Source of the DNA: Whitmania pigra
Lineage: Eukaryota; Annelida; Clitellata; Hirudinida; Haemopidae
Direction of reading: 5' to 3'
Assembly (NCBI GenBank): GCA_021613335.1
Contig: JAJTWR010000248.1
Coordinates: forward strand, 436,001-500,000
Length of the DNA: 64,000 bases
In this document: in pieces, positions 23,701-36,723 of the stretch
How the letters are laid out: each line of letters starts with the position of its first letter
How positions within the stretch are numbered: the stretch's first letter is position 1
Made by a program: the position numbers and the translations under genes
The notes under the pieces: generated by a model
Seen by the model: the letters and a program-made list of their open reading frames with translations, nothing else
The model's database searches: none
What the model was told of the DNA's origin: nothing

Positions 23701-26109
23701 TCATTAGGATGATGATGGTGGTGGTACTATGATAATGATGATGCTGGGCATGTTGGGATCGATGTGACGGTAGTGGTTCTGATAACAAGACTGGAATCGC
23801 ATCATTGATATGTGATGATGATGGCAGTGATTTCAGTGATGTCAATTTGCAATTGACATAGGTGATGATGATGATTATGTTTTACTTAGTAATGGTGATA
23901 ATGTGATAATGTAACACGCGATTTTATTTAAAACCACAGGACGCATTTTGGGCGATGTCGTCTCTCTTCTGCCAGAGGAAGTATGCCCTTCATGGTGATT
24001 ATTGATTTCATCATAATAATAAATTAATGAGAATCGTCCATTTAGTTGATAATTATGCCAAAATTCCAATGTTAGATTTCCATTTTACTGGAGAATTTGT
24101 TTACATTTTTTTATGAGCGCAATGGACTTTAAAATGTGTTTTAAATTCGTTTTTTTTTGTATGATAATGAATTTCCTCGGTTGCATTTGCAAATGAGCTT
24201 CTATTTTTAAACCAAGGGTTTTTCAAGCCGGGATTTCCGAAGCTGCTGCGATTCCAGAGCCACCACGACAGGATACTGGAAAGGTGTCTGCCGAGGGTCT
24301 ACAAGCATTTGGTAGGCAATGAATATCATTAATAATTTGGTAGGCAATGAATATCATTAATAATAATGAGGATAATAGAGTGATATCATCATTTCATAAA
24401 TTGGTGCAGTAAATTATGATGGAGCAGAATTATAATAATATATTTAAAAGGTCCAGAAAGTAAGGACTTTACAAAGCTAAGCACATGAATACATTCTTTA
24501 CTAATGATAACTTTTACAACAAGGATTGTCAACTATTTTTATCAATCAATTTCCCAGCCTATCGGTTGTTCAATTAGTCAATCAAGTAGTTAACCAGCCA
24601 TTCAATCAATCAATAAATCAATCAATCAATCAATCAATCATTTAATCAATAAATCACTAAATCAATCAATCCAGATCAAAAACTCAATGACAGCTAGTCT
24701 CTACACCATCAAGTGGTTCCTCCAATGCTTCCTTGACAGGGTTTGTGTCCCTCTGCTTACTATTGACTCATTGTTATTCATATCTCATTATTATTCATAA
24801 TAATGACCAGATCCGGTATCAATATTGGGATTAATGACTAACCATTACTAGTTAATATTAATTAGATGAGTAACCAGATTAGCGTTAATTATTGCTATTA
24901 TTATTATTGTTGCTATTGATGTTGTTGTTATTCACAAATCAATCCCATTCAATCAATTACGCCACTTATTGACTAATGTTCTAATTACGGGTTAATTATG
25001 TGAGCACCGATAACAACTATTCGATCATTTGAATATTAACGAGCCTCCTCTCCAGGTACCCTTCAGCCTGTGCCTGAGGCTGTGGGACGTGTACATGCTC
25101 GAGGGAAGCAGGGTTCTCGTTGCCATGAGTTACACACTACTCAAGATGTTCCAAAGTAGGTTGTCATGGTGATGATGATGACTATAGTGGTAGTAATGAT
25201 TCTGGCTATGACGATGATGAACTTTAGTGTTACTTACTTAAACTCACCTAACTCGTTGTCACTCACGCATGAACAACCTTTCCAGAGGACATAACACGCA
25301 TGAACATGGAGGAACTGCTCTCCTTCTTCCAACACCTCGACACAAACCCTGCCCTGTCCCATGAATCCGACGATGCCATCATCGTCTCCATGCGCAACAA
25401 CATGGCCGAACTACACCGACTCGACCTCGACCTTCCGCAACCCCTCGACAACCCAGACGAGTTCCCCAGGCTGCCCTTTGGGCGGATGCCACCCTCCGAG
25501 GTTGAAGTTCAAGACGATGACGAAGAAGAAGACGACGACGACTGCGGATACGAGAGCGTCATGAGCAGCAACGTGGCCGAGGACGACAGAGAACCTGTGA
25601 CGTCTCTGGACATGAAGACGTCACGTGACTCCGCGTCGACCTTCAACAGTGCCGAAGGTCACGCCAAAGAAGTGCAGGGCATGAACTTGGCCGCCGTGTG
25701 CTACCTCGAAGATGAGGAGGAAGAGGAAGATGTGACCCTGAGGTCTGACAGCAGGTTAAGGAGAGGGTACAGCATCATAATCATCCCACCAGATGGCGGC
25801 CGTGCCAATCTCAAAGTGATCAAGGCTAATCAAGCAAAGGTCAAACGTGGATCCTGGAAGAGGGTGGAAACCTCAAGCAGGAATTTTCCGCCTTCGTATA
25901 ATCCCATGTCTAACTCCACCCCTAATGCCATGGTGACCAAGTCTCATCCCTCCAAGACATCGTCGCCCTCTCTCAATTCGGTGCGAATAACCAGCCCGCA
26001 CCTGGTCGGCATCCACAACATCAACTCCGGCAGCATCAGAAGACCGGGGTCAAAAGGTCAGAGTGAAGAACCCAAACTTCCTGGAACCATTGTCAGTACT
26101 AGGCTGTGA
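20731..26109 (+). CDS. USP6NL: RN-tre/USP6NL-like TBC-domain Rab GTPase-activating protein
   Basis: RN-tre-type proteins stimulate GTP hydrolysis on endocytic and Golgi Rabs. Twelve exons: 20731-20862, 21261-21343, 21968-22010, 22312-22392, 22816-22923, 23312-23421, 23550-23664, 23940-23994, 24217-24311, 24675-24740, 25056-25155, 25286-26109. Joined, they give 603 codons plus stop in perfect phase. Residues 45-60 ([15 protein letters not shown]) and RTQKWLKM are typical of the RN-tre N-terminus. The TBC domain (roughly 115-330) has both catalytic fingers: IDLDVNR with Arg171 and GYCQGMSQ with Gln208. [30 protein letters not shown] and EELLSFFQ are also conserved. The tail is short and contains acidic runs. 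ATG codons at 20731 and 20737 are both possible starts after an in-frame stop. The donor of the exon ending at 24311 is tandemly duplicated. Confidence 0.95.
22490..22690. repeat. Mixed trinucleotide tract in an RN-tre gene intron
   Basis: ATT, GTC, ATC and AGC triplet runs succeed one another without interruption. This gives artificial poly-Asp, poly-Asn and poly-Leu open frames on both strands. It is noncoding intron sequence between the exons ending at 22392 and starting at 22816. Confidence 0.85.
24284..24366 (+). repeat. 28-bp tandem duplication spanning a splice donor
   Basis: The segment TTGGTAGGCAATGAATATCA followed by TTAATAAT occurs twice head to tail, starting at the last exon bases before 24312. 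Both copies keep TTG/GTAGGC, so two identical donors lie 28 bp apart. Use of the second would insert an in-frame TAA. Confidence 0.85.
24598..24672. repeat. (AATC)n tetranucleotide repeat before an RN-tre exon
   Basis: CAATCAATCAAT runs lead directly to the acceptor at 24674. The repeat replaces a conventional pyrimidine tract upstream of the exon that begins ATCAAAAACTC. Confidence 0.8.
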
Positions 26110-29100
26110 TCGGTCATCGGATCTATTTTGCATGCGAGCTCTCCGATTGGATGGTCGTTCAGGGCTTTTATCGGCTAAACTTGCAAGGACTTGCTTCTGA
26201 TCTGGCAGAGCAGTTTTTTGGAGCCACTGGGTCCACCTTGAGGGGAATGAAAATTTGTGGCACGGAACTCCCGGGCTGTCCTCGTTGTCTCTTTAGTGTG
26301 TGTCCATGTTTCTAAGGACCTTTATTACTTTAAGGTGGAAAGAATCATTGTCGTCGTTGTCGTCTGCTAAGTATTTATTATGTTAATGAGGAGTCTTATT
26401 TCTAACCTTCACGGTCTGCGTTCATATTCATGAGTGGTTTTTGGTTGTGTCGTGCCCGCATATCTCTCTTTTTTAATGGTTTTCTATGTATTTAATTGGT
26501 TTTGCCCAGTATTATACTCAAAAGATTTTTGGTTGTTGTTCATTTATTTAGTTTATTATTATTAATAATTATTGTTATTGTTTTTAATTCTGCAACTACG
26601 ATGACTTTCGTCTGGTGATTTTGCATCCTGTCTGCCATGTTCAATTCGATTTCTTTAGTTGGAAACTTTTGGATGATGTGCAGATGTCACTCCACCTCCC
26701 TCAGCCCTGCATATGCACTTGATTTTAATTATTCATGAGCTGTATATGTCTTGCTTATGATGCTATCTTGATATCACAGCATCTCAGATCTTTTCTGCTA
26801 TTGATGATAATGATGATGACGAAGACGACGACGACGACGATGATGATACTATGAATGGCAATGAAATTTTGATAAGGTAGTTCGAGCCATTGTCCCTGAC
26901 ATCAGTTTTTTTTGGGGACAAACTCTTTGATCTGCTCAACAATGTATCACTTTGTTTGCATCATAAGCATGTTTCCAAATATTCACATCCAACCATCCAT
27001 TCATCCGTCCATTCATCATTCTGCATTCCTTGATGACGATTCCTTTCTTTCTACTTTCCATAGTTCATCCTTGGGGCCACTTTTAAAATATTTTAAGTTT
27101 TAAATTTTTCTCGAAATGAACTTGCATGGAATTCATTCATTCATTCCTTTCCAAGAACATTCGAAGGTTTTTCGATGAGAATTCCCACTGCTTTTTGGAG
27201 AGTTCGAGAGTCGTTTGCAGGCACTTGTCATGACTTTGTTTTGCTGTTTGTATTTATTATTAGTATTAAACATTAGTATCATTGCTTGTATTTATTATTA
27301 GTACTATACATTAGTATCATTGTTTGTATTTATTATTAGTATCAGACATCTGTATCCTTTGTTGTTGGTGTTGATAGTATTGAGCGGATTGATATTAGTT
27401 TACTGGTTTCATTACGATCATTTTATAAAATGGAACAATCAGTCGAAATAATCCCTAGAATCTGATTGGACGACTTGATTCCTTATATTGTTCGCAGGCC
27501 TCGTGTCCGTCAGGGCTGTGCCCTCGTGTTTATTTCTATTAGGCAGCAATCGGTCTGACCTTTGTAGGGCTGCCCTTTTTGACCCTGCACTCAGAATTCT
27601 GGTGCTGTGCGATTGTGCCTCATTTTGATTACTGTGTCACTCGTGTCAAACGGGTGCAAACGACTGCTGTAATCAAGTGCATTAAGGTTGCATTACATTA
27701 CATGTTGTTTATTACAATTGCACTGATCGCTATTTCATTGATTACATCGTTACGGTCGCACTGATTACAGATACGTTAGATTTTGTTTATTAGAATTACA
27801 TTAATTGCACCATTAGAGATGCATGAATTGCAATTACGTTGTGGCGGTATTTTAGGTCCTGGCCAACTTCATGTTTAATTGGTCGATGTAATCGAGTTTA
27901 CTTCAATGCGTCATGAAATCCTTTCGGGGAATTATGAATTCTATTTTGTTATTTATTTCGTTATTATTTTATGAGATGAATTCATTTTGCTCTGTGAGTT
28001 TCAGACCTATGCAAATCATGGAGATTATATTTTGTTGTTATACCTTTTTTATAAATGTTTTTATTGAATTATAATTTCATTATAATTATTATATAATTTC
28101 ATTACGTACATGAATGCAGATAATTTCAATGATTGCTATTTTATCTTTTTTTTTATTGCAAAGTGAATCCTATGTGCATTGTCACAATCGTTCAAGAAGT
28201 TGCTGCATTTCCAGTCAATCAGACTGCAATCAATCAATTTTCAATCATTCAGTTATAAGTTAACTTTCAACCAATCCTTTTTCATTCATTTAGTTTTCAG
28301 CCAATTGATTAATTTTCAATCAATCAATTTGCAGGCAATTCATCTTCAATTCGTTCAATCAAATCAATTGGTCAATCAATGGCAATGGAGAATTTATCCC
28401 CTGCTTTTGTGACCTCATTTTCGGTTACCCGAACTTTTTTCAATCAAAACTAAATAAACGATTAGTAATTACATGATTAAATAAAAATGTTAATGAAATT
28501 ATGATATAATTATAATGATTTTAGTTGTCAATAGTCCATTAAGTTATACTTAGAATCTTAAATAAATATCAGAGTTTTGTCTGATATGTTTGTACGAAGG
28601 CTCTTGAGGTGCAGGCTAAATGAGGCCATAACGTAAATTATAGATTACCATCATCATCACCATCATATTCCATAATATTAATTAACCGGTTAAGGAATTA
28701 TTTTATTTGCATTATGATGATAGAAATAGGCTAATTGTTTAGGCTCTAAACTTTTTTTTAGACTTTAAAGCTTCAAAGGCGAATAATAACAATAGTAATA
28801 GTTATTAAAAATAATAATAGTTATAATAATAATGATAGTTATTAATAATAATGATAGTTTAATAATAATAATAATAGTAATTAATAATAATAACAGCAGT
28901 ATTTAGGTCGAACGTAGCAGCATTGGATCCGAATCTAATGATGGTGGTGGTGATGGTAGCCACTGTTATCAGCGTCACAATCACCATTGTCTCAACAATC
29001 ATTATCAATAACCACCTCAATCATCAATATCAACTATGGCCCTCCCGTCATTTAAAAAATATAAGATAAAACTAAGTAAATCTGTTATAAAATACAAATT

Positions 29101-29390
29101 TATAAGCAAAATTACTTTAAAAAATATATTTTAATTAAATTAAAAAAAATTATTTAAATAATTTAACACTTTCGACGAAAATTTTAATAGGTGCGTCCCC
29201 CCTAAATCCTTTCACCATTCCATTGCGTGGTTCACAGCCGAAATGTTCTAGATCCGTCCAGAGATTATCAATAACCATCGCAATCATCATTATCATAATC
29301 GATATGATGACAAAAAATCGTCGTAATAAATTGAAGCTCCTTTGGTCCTCAGTATTTGCTCAGCACTCGACTCGTTATCCAGCCACGTTT
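26110..29390. other. 3' flank of the RN-tre gene; AT-rich, no gene seen
   Basis: This probably begins with the 3' UTR of the RN-tre homologue. A loose (GAC/GAT)n tract lies near 26800-26850. A roughly 38-bp unit, TTGTATTTATTATTAGTA..., is repeated about three times at 27247-27358, and CAATCAAT-like tetranucleotides occur at 28190-28400. Open frames are short and random-looking. Confidence 0.5.
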
Positions 29391-29409
29391 GACTTTAGGG
29401 ATATTATTG

Positions 29410-29905
<496 letters not shown>

Positions 29906-30354
29906 ATCATCATTATTGTACTAATATTGTTATTAATACAACGTTATTATAGTAACGTTATTAATAATAAAAATAATAACAATGGCATAAAATAATTAAT
30001 TACCGTTAAAATCATTGCATGTCAACAAGTCTTGACCCTTTTCTCGTGTGAGCAAATATTTGGGATAAACAAACTTCCCACGAGATTAATAACCAATCGG
30101 ACGCAGGTACGTTTGCAGAGCAGCCAATGGCGACGTCCGAGGGAGATAATGACGTCATAGGGGAGAGTGAAGTTCAAGGGTCAATGACGATTGTTCGTCT
30201 TGAGTTGGTTGGGGTGACATCTTGTATTTCTATCTCACCATCATCATCATCACTGGGGTGGATTTTAGTGGATTGTAATTATTATTATTATTGTTAGGTC
30301 GGTCTGGTTGCTGATTATGATGTTATTAATATTCTTTTTCAGCATCATCATCAT

Positions 30355-30620
<266 letters not shown>

Positions 30621-30787
30621 GTTTACAGACGAATACATAAAATGGTCAAACCATCGTGACAAATAGCATCTTCATGTTGCATGCATTGGAAGATATTTAC
30701 ACAAAGGAGGAGGTAGAAGCATTTTTTCGTAGCAGATTGCTTTCTTTGCTTTGCTTTCAAACTTGTCGACCCTTGTCTCAGGACGTC

Positions 30788-31205
30788 TGCCATCGTCATC
30801 ATCACCATCGTCGTCGTCGTCATCGTCATCATCATCGTCATCATCATCATCATCGCGTCATCGTCGTCGTCGTCTTCTTCGTTATTGTCATCGTTTAAGT
30901 CACCATCTTTGTCATCATCATTGTCATCGTCATAGTTGTCATTGTCGTTGCCATCATTACCATTATCATCATGGCTTCCGTCACCGATTGTATTATATTG
31001 CAACACTTGAGATTATTGCTAGCGTCATCAGTTGTGAGAAGTTAATTAAAAATTATTCTCATCATTACCATTGGTGTCACCATCATCATCATCGACATCG
31101 TCATCATCATCATCGACATCGTCATCATCATCATCGACATCGTCATCATCATCATCGACATCGTCATCGTCATCATCATCATCACCGCCAGATCCACCAC
31201 ATGCA
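30788..31205. repeat. (CATCAT/CGTCGT) region with a 21-bp tandem repeat
   Basis: Degenerate CAT/CGT triplets cover the area. At about 31079-31165 a 21-bp unit, built from CATCATCATCAT plus CGACATCGT, is repeated about four times. Two overlapping His-rich and Ser-rich frames on the plus strand are produced by the repeat and are not annotated as genes. Confidence 0.85.
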
Positions 31206-31385
31206 TCATAGTCATAACTAAGCTGAAGCCCGCCTCAGGTTTGCCACCATTAGGCACCTCACCTGTAATGGTTGACTTTGTTGAACAGGTGAGTCAGGTG
31301 ATCGATTGAGGAAATTGAATTCGATTCCGTAGTCTCTTTGGCCAACTGCTGCTTTCAACTGTTTTCCTTTGAAACGACACGTTCC

Positions 31386-31500
31386 TGTATGCTTTATTTC
31401 TGTATATTCTTGTATACTTTATTTCTGTATATTCTTGTATACTTTATTTCTGTATATTCTTGTATACTTTATTTCTGTATATTCTTGTATGCTCGTATTC
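31386..31500. repeat. 25-bp minisatellite upstream of the homeobox gene
   Basis: A unit reading GTATATTCTTGTATAC followed by TTTATTTCT is repeated about four times with almost no divergence, about 0.9 kb before the homeobox start codon. Confidence 0.9.
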
Positions 31501-32417
31501 TAGTGTATGTTCTTGTATATTCATATTTGCTTTGTATTCTGAAAATTATGTTGCAGAATAAAATCAGAAATTAAAAAATGCTTGGTCAAATTATAAGAAT
31601 GGCCACTCTGAATAAAATTTTAAAAAAAAGTATTTAATTAATAAATGTTAATTTAACATTATTTATTCTGCTAAAAACAAGTAAAAAACAAAAGATAATA
31701 ATAAACAAGCATTCACGAACGCACAAAATCACATGAAATCCAACTTTTCCACTGGATTGTCCACGCCCACTCCGTTAACTCCGCCCACCAGGCATTCCAG
31801 GATTGGCTCCTTTCCTGTCCGGTGGAATAACCACTCCAGTTCCCCTCAAAAGGCTCTTGAATCCACCCTTCATCTGCTCTTGTTGCTCTCAATTCCAATC
31901 TTGTTGTTGTTGTTGACGATTCCTTTCACTGCGGAGTGCAACTCTTGACTTACGACACTCCTCAGGAGTTGAAGACGAGGACTTTCGATTTGGGTTCCCT
32001 TTTTTGACCTCCCACTCACTCTTCATAGATGTCCTTCATTTCTTCTTTTGCTTTTCTTCGGCAATCTTTCGTTCATTCCAATACAATGGCCTTCCATTGA
32101 AGGACTGGGGAATGCAGTTCGCGCACTCTTTACCTTGAAGTCTGGGTTTTTCCAAGGATGGGGTTTCCTACTAGTTTTTCTATTTTTTGGTTTCAATTAG
32201 CGTTGGATTTTATCAGCGAGACTGTTTAATATATTAAGAGTATTAAAGACATTAAACTGTAGTCTGTTGTGAAATATTGAGAATATTCGAACAGAAAAGG
32301 ATAATAATCATTAATATTAATATAAAAATTATAATGTTCGATAATCTTGACAGCCAATTACAACTAATTAATTTTTTCGCTTCACGGATCTATTAATAAT
32401 TGCTTCTCTGATTGGCC

Positions 32418-34499
32418 ATGGAAAGTCACGAGACCCTCCAGTCTGAGGGCAACCCAGCAGTTGAGGGTTGCTACGGCAACGAAGGGGGTTATGCCAGGTG
32501 GTTTCAGGGTCCAGGAGTTTACGAGGGACTGACCACTGCAGGTTAGTAGATCATGTTTGCATCTTTATTGTTGTCTTACCTGTCACCTCATCATTAGTAT
32601 TACTTTAGAACGTCACTTAATGTTGCTATCATTTAAGAATTACAAATTGAAATGAGTATTTATAACAATATTTATATCGTAATATTATTAATAACTTATG
32701 ATATTTTATTAATATGGTAATTTTTAACAAAAAAATTAAATAATCCTTGTTGTAATTATAGTCCAGCTAATTATTCAGAAGCAATAAGTCTATTGACGTC
32801 CGGTCTAATTAATAGCGTAAATTTTCTAATATTTAAAACAAATATTACACAGCTAATACTAATTAAATGTAAAACTAATTAAAAAAATACTCCAGACTAA
32901 ACTATCCAATTTACTTTCCAGGTTTTTCCACCATAAACATGAACGTCTACTACCCCAACCATTCTGACGTCATCACCAAAAACTCAGTCGATCCTTTCGA
33001 CGCCCTTTCATCCACCTTCGACCAAAATCCCCCCTTCCACGCTCTAACCTTTCAGGGGCCCTCATTTCTGCCTGGATATGCCACAACTACTGAAATCCCC
33101 TTAAAAGCGGGAAACTTCAGTGAGGAAAACTTGTCCAGGTATGCAGCTTACCTGCACGAGAATATTTCAGATTACCTAGGTGGTACCGACCATCAGAAGT
33201 TAACCTTGGGCTCAGAATCCTTCAAAAGCCAGTCGTCGCCCTGTTGTGAGGAGGTCGCAGAGTTCAAGAAAGGTCAACTGACTACCAAGGAGGAGAACAG
33301 AATTTCTGGCAATCAAGGCAAAACAAATATCAATTCGTCTGACAAGCTTCTCCAAAACGGTTCGTCTACTGTTTTTCTAAGCGTCCCGACTGGAACTCAT
33401 TCCATAGACGCCGATTCAACTAAAAGCAACGATAACAACAACAACAGCAACAATAATAATAACAACAATCACATCAACAAGACCACCAAAAGCATGGTTA
33501 ATTACAACAAGTGCGACACTCTAACGACCAGCACTTCTCAAAGTTACTCCGCCACTCCCAACAATAATAGCAGCAGCAACGGTACCACCACCAACACCGC
33601 CAACAACAACAACGTCAGCAAAAAGAAAAAACGCCGCGTCCTCTTTTCCAAAGCGCAAACCTATGAGTTGGAACGAAGGTTCAGACAACAGAGATATCTC
33701 TCTGCTCCGGAGAGGGAACACCTGGCTACCCTGCTGCGTTTAACCCCTACCCAGGTCAAAATCTGGTTTCAGAATCACAGGTACAAAATGAAAAAGGCCA
33801 GACAGGAGAGATCTACCATTGGCTGTGTTTCTGCCGGAGCCGTCCATTCAAACTTCGAGGGTGTGACCAGTAATCTGATGACTAACAAGGGCTTGACGTT
33901 TGTGGGAGGGGTCTCTGGATTTCTTGGTGGAGCTTCAAGCATCATTGGGGGAGTGACTGGGGTAGAATATGACATGAATGACCAATATCGACAGAGGCTT
34001 TATTGCGGGTCATCGTCTTCGTCGACTTCATCGTCATCCAATCAGACTGTGCCGATGCAAAGTTCCACCCCAAAGAGGTCGAGAACGGTTCACGACTTTA
34101 TTTTATTTTTTAAAAAATTTGTAAATATTAAATTAAAACTAAATTTGATTTAGAGTTCAAATTCCGATTTTGGTCAAAGACGGCAAACCTTGCAGCGATC
34201 AGAGAAAGTACAATCTTCCATCCAAATTCCTCACCCCACCTACTGTTGTCGATGACAGCCAATACAATAAAGGAAACTACTTGGGTACGCCCACCCATCA
34301 ATATTTGTCTGCCAATCTGCATCCGTCTCCCTTCAGTGACCAGCCCCAACCATGTTATAGCTTTCTACCGGGCAACGGACATTCTCAGTCTATACAAAAC
34401 CACACCGTATACGGATATGGAAATATCCAAGAAAACCATGGAACTTCATTTGGTACCGCAGGTGTTCAGTACCTGCACGAACCATCTAGGTGGTGGTGA
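32418..34499 (+). CDS. NKX2-2: NK2-class (Nkx2.2/vnd-type) homeobox transcription factor
   Basis: NK2 proteins are DNA-binding regulators; Nkx2.2/vnd patterns ventral or medial neuroectoderm, and the related leech gene is Lox10. Three exons: 32418-32541, 32922-34077, 34154-34499, giving 541 residues in consistent phase. The homeodomain is at about 276-335: [20 protein letters not shown], then [20 protein letters not shown], with W323, N326 and the NK2-defining Tyr at homeodomain position 54. The NK2-specific domain, [13 protein letters not shown], begins at residue 428 and is encoded by the last exon. Between residue 190 and the homeodomain lie Asn/Ser/Thr-rich runs. I cannot find the FSVKDILDL-type TN repressor motif near the N-terminus. 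The first exon starts [10 protein letters not shown] and its splice into GFSTINMN is inferred. A downstream frame alone would begin at 32939. Confidence 0.93.
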
Positions 34500-34576
34500 C
34501 TTAAAACGAATTACCTGTAATTGATTGTAATTTAGCATAAAATCTTATTTTTACAAAACTCGGAATTTTTTTTGTG

Positions 34577-34582
34577 AATAAA
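34577..34582 (+). terminator. Poly(A) signal AATAAA of the homeobox gene
   Basis: AATAAA occurs 78 bp after the TGA stop, followed by the GT-rich stretch GGGTGCGCGTTGTT. Position and context fit a polyadenylation site. Confidence 0.6.
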
Positions 34583-34632
34583 CGGGTGCGCGTTGTTATC
34601 CTCGTGACTTTCTTATTTGCTAACATGGGTAG

Positions 34633-35950
34633 CAGTGGCGTAGCTAGGGTATTTTGAGCCCGGGGTCAACTATAAAATTGGCGCCCCCATCCACCCCGTT
34701 TAATCACATTGTTCTATTACATCAAATAAGGAAAAAAAATTAAACTTTGATGAAACATTGTATTTAAAGAAGCAAATTTGTAGAAATTATATTGCATGAC
34801 TAATTCAGTCACCGTCGTATTCTGATTTAGTCTACAAAAGATTTATTTTTCGTAATTTCGCCGTCGCAAACTGGTCTTTGACATAAGCAAAATCTCTTTA
34901 TTTCGATGTCTCTCTTGCAAATCTAAGAAGATCAAGATCACTCAGACAAGTGGTACACAATCTTTTTCGGAAGAGGGAAACAGAATTTGGAGAACCTCCG
35001 GGGGCCAAGCGAATGAGACCGTGTAAAATAGATTCCAAATTTTATACCTCATCAACGCCAAGACAACTCAAGCAATAAGACACGTGCACTGGAGAATAAG
35101 GACAAAGTCGTGAACTAGATTGGCTGATGTTCATATTTAATGTTGACAATGTTAAGTTGACAAGAGAACACAACGTGGCGGCTGAGGCTGCAACAAGCTT
35201 TGAGATATCAGGCTGTTTGCCTAACGATGGAAAATAATTAAATAACAAAAATGGCGGAGGCTGTGGAGGTCCACTGAGTCGAGGTGTATGGGAAGCTGCA
35301 ATATCAAGACTCAAGATTATTGGTTGGGCATAGCCACGCCAGTGAGAAAATATTTTTGAATTTAGAGATGCACGCTTTTGTGCTTCTTCCGTGTTCATTC
35401 ACAAACCTTACGAAAATTGACTGAAAGACCTATTTTTTTCTTGCCTACCTTCGCGGTCCACATGACGACTGGTCGAGGGCCTGAGGTTGTGCATCACTGG
35501 TCTAGATGATTTTGTCCCATTGAAGAACGCAAATAAGACAAAATAAGTTTCAATTTCTTGAACTACCGCTTGCAATCGAAACTGCTACTGCCGTTGATAA
35601 AATTTGCAGTGAAATTAGACGATTTGAAAATAGGTCATTTTCATAAAACGCAATAAAACCAGGAAGATCCAACGGAGTATCTGATAGAACGTCATCCCAG
35701 TTACTGAGCAGTATTTTGCAATCGTCAGTTTCTGTAAAAAGCTTGTGTCCATTGATATCCGTGTCTTAGTAATTTCTAAAATCTGTGCAATTTTGATAAA
35801 TTGCATCTGACATTGCACATTAGACAGAAGAAGCATGTTGCACTGGGACTTCATGTATTTTTCTGAGCCAATTAGTTAACCAATGCATGTTTGTCTTTGT
35901 TTCATTCAACCGTGACATAGAATTTGGCATTGATCAATTGGAGTCTACTA
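34633..35950 (-). mobile_element. Nested or fragmented hAT-type transposon remnants
   Basis: CAGTGGCGTAGCTAGGG at 34633 is a typical hAT terminal sequence. A second hAT-like end, CAGTGATGCACAACCTCAGG, reads on the minus strand from about 35494. Between about 35774 and 35568 on the minus strand, an interrupted frame contains DINGHKLFTETDDC, LPGFIAFYENDLFSNR and ILSTAVAVSIASG, resembling the region before the hAT dimerisation motif. Stops and frameshifts are present. No paired inverted repeats or target duplications were found. Confidence 0.55.
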
Positions 35951-36723
35951 ATAAACTGAAAAAACTTCTAACAGGAATTACGAAACATAAAAAAAAAAGA
36001 ATCGAACATACAAACTTGTTTACTATTGTTCCACAATAGTAATAATAACAATAAAAATAATAACAATAACGTCATATTACGATGTAGTAATGACTCAAGA
36101 ATAATGGTGACATGGTGAGAACATAATCATAATCAAACCAATGAAATGAGGAAGAACCCAACCGAATCGACATTTATTCTTTGGAATCACAATCTTATAA
36201 TTAAACATTAATTATAATAAAATATTGCCATTACATATTACGTTTCCAATTACGAATTCATAATTATTTATGATTAAGAATATTAATTAATACAATCACA
36301 CAAACACTCAAAACTCTAAATATTGATTCCTCCTCCATTATGTCATTGGTACAATGTCAGATTAGAATATCTCAGGAGTATTTTTCCACCAAAGTACAAA
36401 AGTCATAGGCTGGAAGTGAAAGGTGAGCAGACTTTTTGGAAAAAGAGGCGGTCTCTTCTCACCTGGATCGACGAGGAAAGACATTGTTATGTAATAATGT
36501 TATGAACAAGAAAATTATCATTTATATAGTGCTAACTTATTTCACTTTACCACAACATTTATATTGTGCCAATTATGAGGGAAACACAAATTTATTGTGA
36601 CTAATCCAAAAAATACTTCCCAAGAAAGACATATTATCGTTAATAATAATAATAATAATAAATATAATAATAACAATATCATTATTATTGCAATCATTAT
36701 TATTATTTATAACCACATAAACA

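Noticed and set aside
30751..31221. A His/Ser-rich 156-codon frame
   Set aside because: It is encoded by degenerate CAT/CGT triplets, with no conserved segment outside the repeat.
31733..31948. Frames in the CGCCCACTCC-containing segment before the homeobox gene
   Set aside because: No homology or splice context. The CGCCCAC motifs could be Sp/Klf-type sites but are too weak to annotate.
35042..35398. A 118-codon minus-strand frame between the two hAT ends
   Set aside because: No hAT or other motif could be seen in it. It may be element filler rather than a gene.
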